From positions 682,001 to 746,000 of the forward strand of contig CAWJFE010000005.1 in NCBI GenBank assembly GCA_963842125.1: a stretch of 64,000 nt of DNA. Direction: 5' to 3'. Made by a program: the position numbers and the translations under genes. The stretch comes from CAWCWK01 sp963842125 (GTDB lineage: Bacteria; Pseudomonadota; Alphaproteobacteria; Rhizobiales; CAWCWK01). The stretch's first letter is position 1, and each line of letters begins with the position of its first letter. Shown in pieces: positions 62,307 through 64,000 of the stretch. The notes below the pieces were generated by a model that did not search any database, was not told where the DNA came from, and worked only from the letters and a program-made list of their open reading frames with translations.

Positions 62307-63280
62307 GATGCCGGGTTCCAACAGGTGGCGGTATGCGTCCCGTTGCCGACCGTCGGGGGATCCTTCACGCAGGCCTCGACGGCGGCGTGGCATCGGTCGC
62401 GGAATCGGCATCCGTCAAGGCGCTGATCGGGCGGCGGCACGAAGCCTTTGATGGCCGGCAGTGTCGTGCCCGGCGCGTTGGCGGCCGGAACGGTGTCGAG
62501 AAGCGCTTCGGTATAGCGGTGTAAAGGCTTTGCAAAAACGTCTTGGGTCGATCCGGTCTCGATCACCCGGCCGGCATACATCACGACGGCGCGGGCGCAG
62601 GTTTCGGCAACCACGCCGAGATCGTGCGTGACCAAGAGGCAGGCCGTGCCCAATTCGCTCTGCATCTCCTTGATGAGGTCGAGAATCTGCGCCTGTACGG
62701 TCACGTCGAGCGCGGTCGTCGGCTCGTCGGCGATCAGCAGAGCCGGCTCGCAAGCCAGCGCCATCGCGATCATGACCCTCTGCCTCTGTCCGCCCGAGAG
62801 CTGAAACGGATACTTCGCGCGAAACGCGTCGCTCGACGGCATTCGAACGAGGTCGAGCAGCCGCGCGATCTCGCTCATGCGCTCGCGCCCCGTCATCCGC
62901 CGGTGGATCGTCAGAACTTCGCCGATCTGATCGCCGATCGTCATGACCGGATTGAGCGAGGTCATCGGCTCTTGGAAGATCATGGCGATGCGGTTGCCGC
63001 GTAGGCCGTTCATGCGCTCTTCGCCGAGCCCGAGGAGGTCCTCGCCTTCGAACGCGATGCGCCCGCTTGTGGCGCGGACGGCGGGTCTTGGCAGCAAGCC
63101 CAGGATCGACAGGGCGGTAATCGTCTTGCCGCAGCCCGACTCGCCGACCAACCCGACCATCTCGCCGCGTGCGACGTCGAATGACACGTCCTCGACGAGA
63201 GGGCCGATGTCGGCCGCAAGGGTGAGGCCGCTAACGCGCAAGACCCAATCCGGCTCGCTCATCATGCTCATCGATGTCAC
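62303..63280 (-). CDS. Peptide-type ABC transporter, ATP-binding protein (DppD-like, second system)
   Basis: A 325-residue ATPase. The start is uncertain: GTG 63280 or in-frame ATGs at 63271, 63265 and 63262. Walker A GESGCGKT, signature LSGGQRQRVM, Walker B IADEPTTALDVT and Cys motif CRFRDRCHAAVEAC. It is divergent from the substrate-binding-protein gene at 63418, with 137 bases between them. No permease genes are seen, so they probably lie beyond the right edge, after the binding protein. Confidence 0.92.
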   Translation of the reverse strand: MTSMSMMSEPDWVLRVSGLTLAADIGPLVEDVSFDVARGEMVGLVGESGCGKTITALSILGLLPRPAVRATSGRIAFEGEDLLGLGEERMNGLRGNRIAMIFQEPMTSLNPVMTIGDQIGEVLTIHRRMTGRERMSEIARLLDLVRMPSSDAFRAKYPFQLSGGQRQRVMIAMALACEPALLIADEPTTALDVTVQAQILDLIKEMQSELGTACLLVTHDLGVVAETCARAVVMYAGRVIETGSTQDVFAKPLHRYTEALLDTVPAANAPGTTLPAIKGFVPPPDQRLDGCRFRDRCHAAVEACVKDPPTVGNGTHTATCWNPAS

Positions 63281-63417
63281 GGCCCCCGATCTCCCGTTCG
63301 GCGAACGGCACGCGACGCGCTTGTGATTGGTATTTAAGTGGGCTAGCCATAGTGTGACAACGGCACAACAGGCAACCCCCGCTCGTGTCCTGCTCGGTAT
63401 CTTTGGGAGGAGATCTC
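63281..63417. promoter_or_regulatory. Divergent promoter region of the second peptide transporter
   Basis: The gap separates the dppD-like gene (minus) and the binding-protein gene (plus). The A+T-rich segment TTGTGATTGGTATTTAAG (63321-63338) is the likely promoter or operator area. GGGAGGAG precedes ATG 63418. No clear palindrome matches an expected UTRA-regulator operator. Confidence 0.45.
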
Positions 63418-64000
63418 ATGAAGTTCGCCATCACCCTCTTGGCTTCCACCATGCTCGCCAGCCAGGCGTTCGCCGCGACGCTGGAGGTCGCCGTCGATGC
63501 GTCGCCATCGGGGCTAGATCCGCACGTCGCGACGGCCTTCTCCTCGTTCCAGGTGATCGACGGCACGGTCTACGAAGGGCTGACGGCACTCTCGCCGGAC
63601 CTGGAGATCGTGCCCGGTCTGGCGGAGACCTGGGAGATCTCGGACGACAAGAAGACCTATACCTTCACCTTGCGCGACGGCATCGTGTTCCACGACGGCT
63701 CCGATATGACGGCGGAGGATGTCATCGCAAGCATGGAGCGCGTGCTGGCCGAGGCGATAGGATCGCCCTTGGCGAGCCGCCTCAGCGCCGTCGAGAGCAT
63801 GGAAGCGAGCGACGAGCGGACGGTCGTCCTAACGCTGTCCACGCCGTCCTCGCCGCTCCTCTCTTCGCTTTCCACGATCGCGATCGTGCCGTCAGAGTAC
63901 AAGGACGACACCGAAACGCTTCAGCGGACCACGGTCGGTACCGGCCCCTTCAAGCTCACCGAATGGCAACCCAACGTCGCGCTTCGCTTCGAGGCCAACG
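63418..64000 (+). CDS. Peptide-type ABC transporter, periplasmic binding protein (partial)
   Basis: The first 194 codons of an SBP family 5 protein running off the right edge, from ATG 63418 with a strong GGGAGGAG site. The signal peptide is short (MKFAITLLASTMLASQAFA). The mature N-terminus LEVAVDASPSGLDPHVATAF, the FTLRDGIVFHDGSDMTAEDV box and TVGTGPFKLTEWQP are family hallmarks. It is the likely partner of the two ATPases encoded divergently. Confidence 0.9.
   Translation, partial: MKFAITLLASTMLASQAFAATLEVAVDASPSGLDPHVATAFSSFQVIDGTVYEGLTALSPDLEIVPGLAETWEISDDKKTYTFTLRDGIVFHDGSDMTAEDVIASMERVLAEAIGSPLASRLSAVESMEASDERTVVLTLSTPSSPLLSSLSTIAIVPSEYKDDTETLQRTTVGTGPFKLTEWQPNVALRFEAN

Overview
The window is high-GC DNA, densely packed, with frequent 1-8 bp start/stop overlaps. 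It looks like a chromosomal segment from an alphaproteobacterium, most likely of the Hyphomicrobiales (Rhizobiales). The grounds are the many ABC and TRAP uptake systems, the ExoF/ExoP-like polysaccharide export proteins, and the opine-oxidase-like and DctPQM-type catabolic genes. This assignment is inference; there is no rRNA or other taxonomic marker. I saw no tRNA, rRNA, CRISPR array, integrase or complete insertion sequence.

Layout. (A) 1-9.1 kb: a minus-strand catabolic operon. In reading order it holds an M20-type hydrolase, a polar amino-acid ABC transporter (binding protein, permease, ATPase), a phosphotriesterase-related hydrolase, a DHDPS-family lyase and a very large fused Fe-S/FAD oxidoreductase that runs off the left edge. 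A GntR/FCD regulator is divergent to it, with a paired TACAATCT operator candidate between them. (B) 9.1-14.5 kb: a five-gene peptide-type (Dpp) ABC transporter. (C) 14.8-16.7 kb: a TauE/SafE exporter and a saccharopine/lysine-dehydrogenase-like enzyme. (D) 16.7-25.8 kb: a second catabolic operon with SDR, LysR, TRAP transporter DctPQM, a second DHDPS-family lyase, a BisC-type molybdenum reductase and a DadA-like dehydrogenase.

(E) 26.2-49.5 kb: a large exopolysaccharide locus of the Wzx/Wzy type. It contains an O-acetylation pair (MBOAT plus SGNH), a methyltransferase, an ExoF-like export protein coupled to a pectate-lyase-like protein, a priming sugar transferase, a MurA/MurB pair, a Wzy polymerase broken by a one-base frameshift, and a Wzc/ExoP co-polymerase with a degenerate P-loop. 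It also has UDP-glucose dehydrogenase and UDP-glucuronate 4-epimerase, three glycosyltransferase genes (one a GT4-GT2 fusion), a Wzx flippase and an RTX repeat protein. The predicted polymer contains uronic acids, is O-acetylated and may carry a lactyl-ether (muramic-acid-like) sugar.

(F) 49.7-53.4 kb: a TetR regulator with two near-identical palindromic operators, divergent from a VIT/VWA surface protein with a GlyGly-CTERM-like tail (also frameshifted) and a rhombosortase that probably processes it. (G) 53.5-58.5 kb: a Pqi-type lipid transport operon with a split PqiA, a PqiB about twice the usual length with a six-fold repeat of about 85 residues, and PqiC. (H) 58.6-60.1 kb: small envelope proteins (a fasciclin-domain protein and two tandem paralogous secreted proteins). 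(I) 60.5-64 kb: a GntR/UTRA regulator and the start of a second peptide-type ABC transporter, divided between strands; its binding-protein gene runs off the right edge.

The best candidates for undescribed biology are the MurA/MurB pair inside the exopolysaccharide locus, the regulator/VIT-VWA/rhombosortase unit, the PqiB with the long repeat needle and the single-chain HcnABC-like oxidoreductase.
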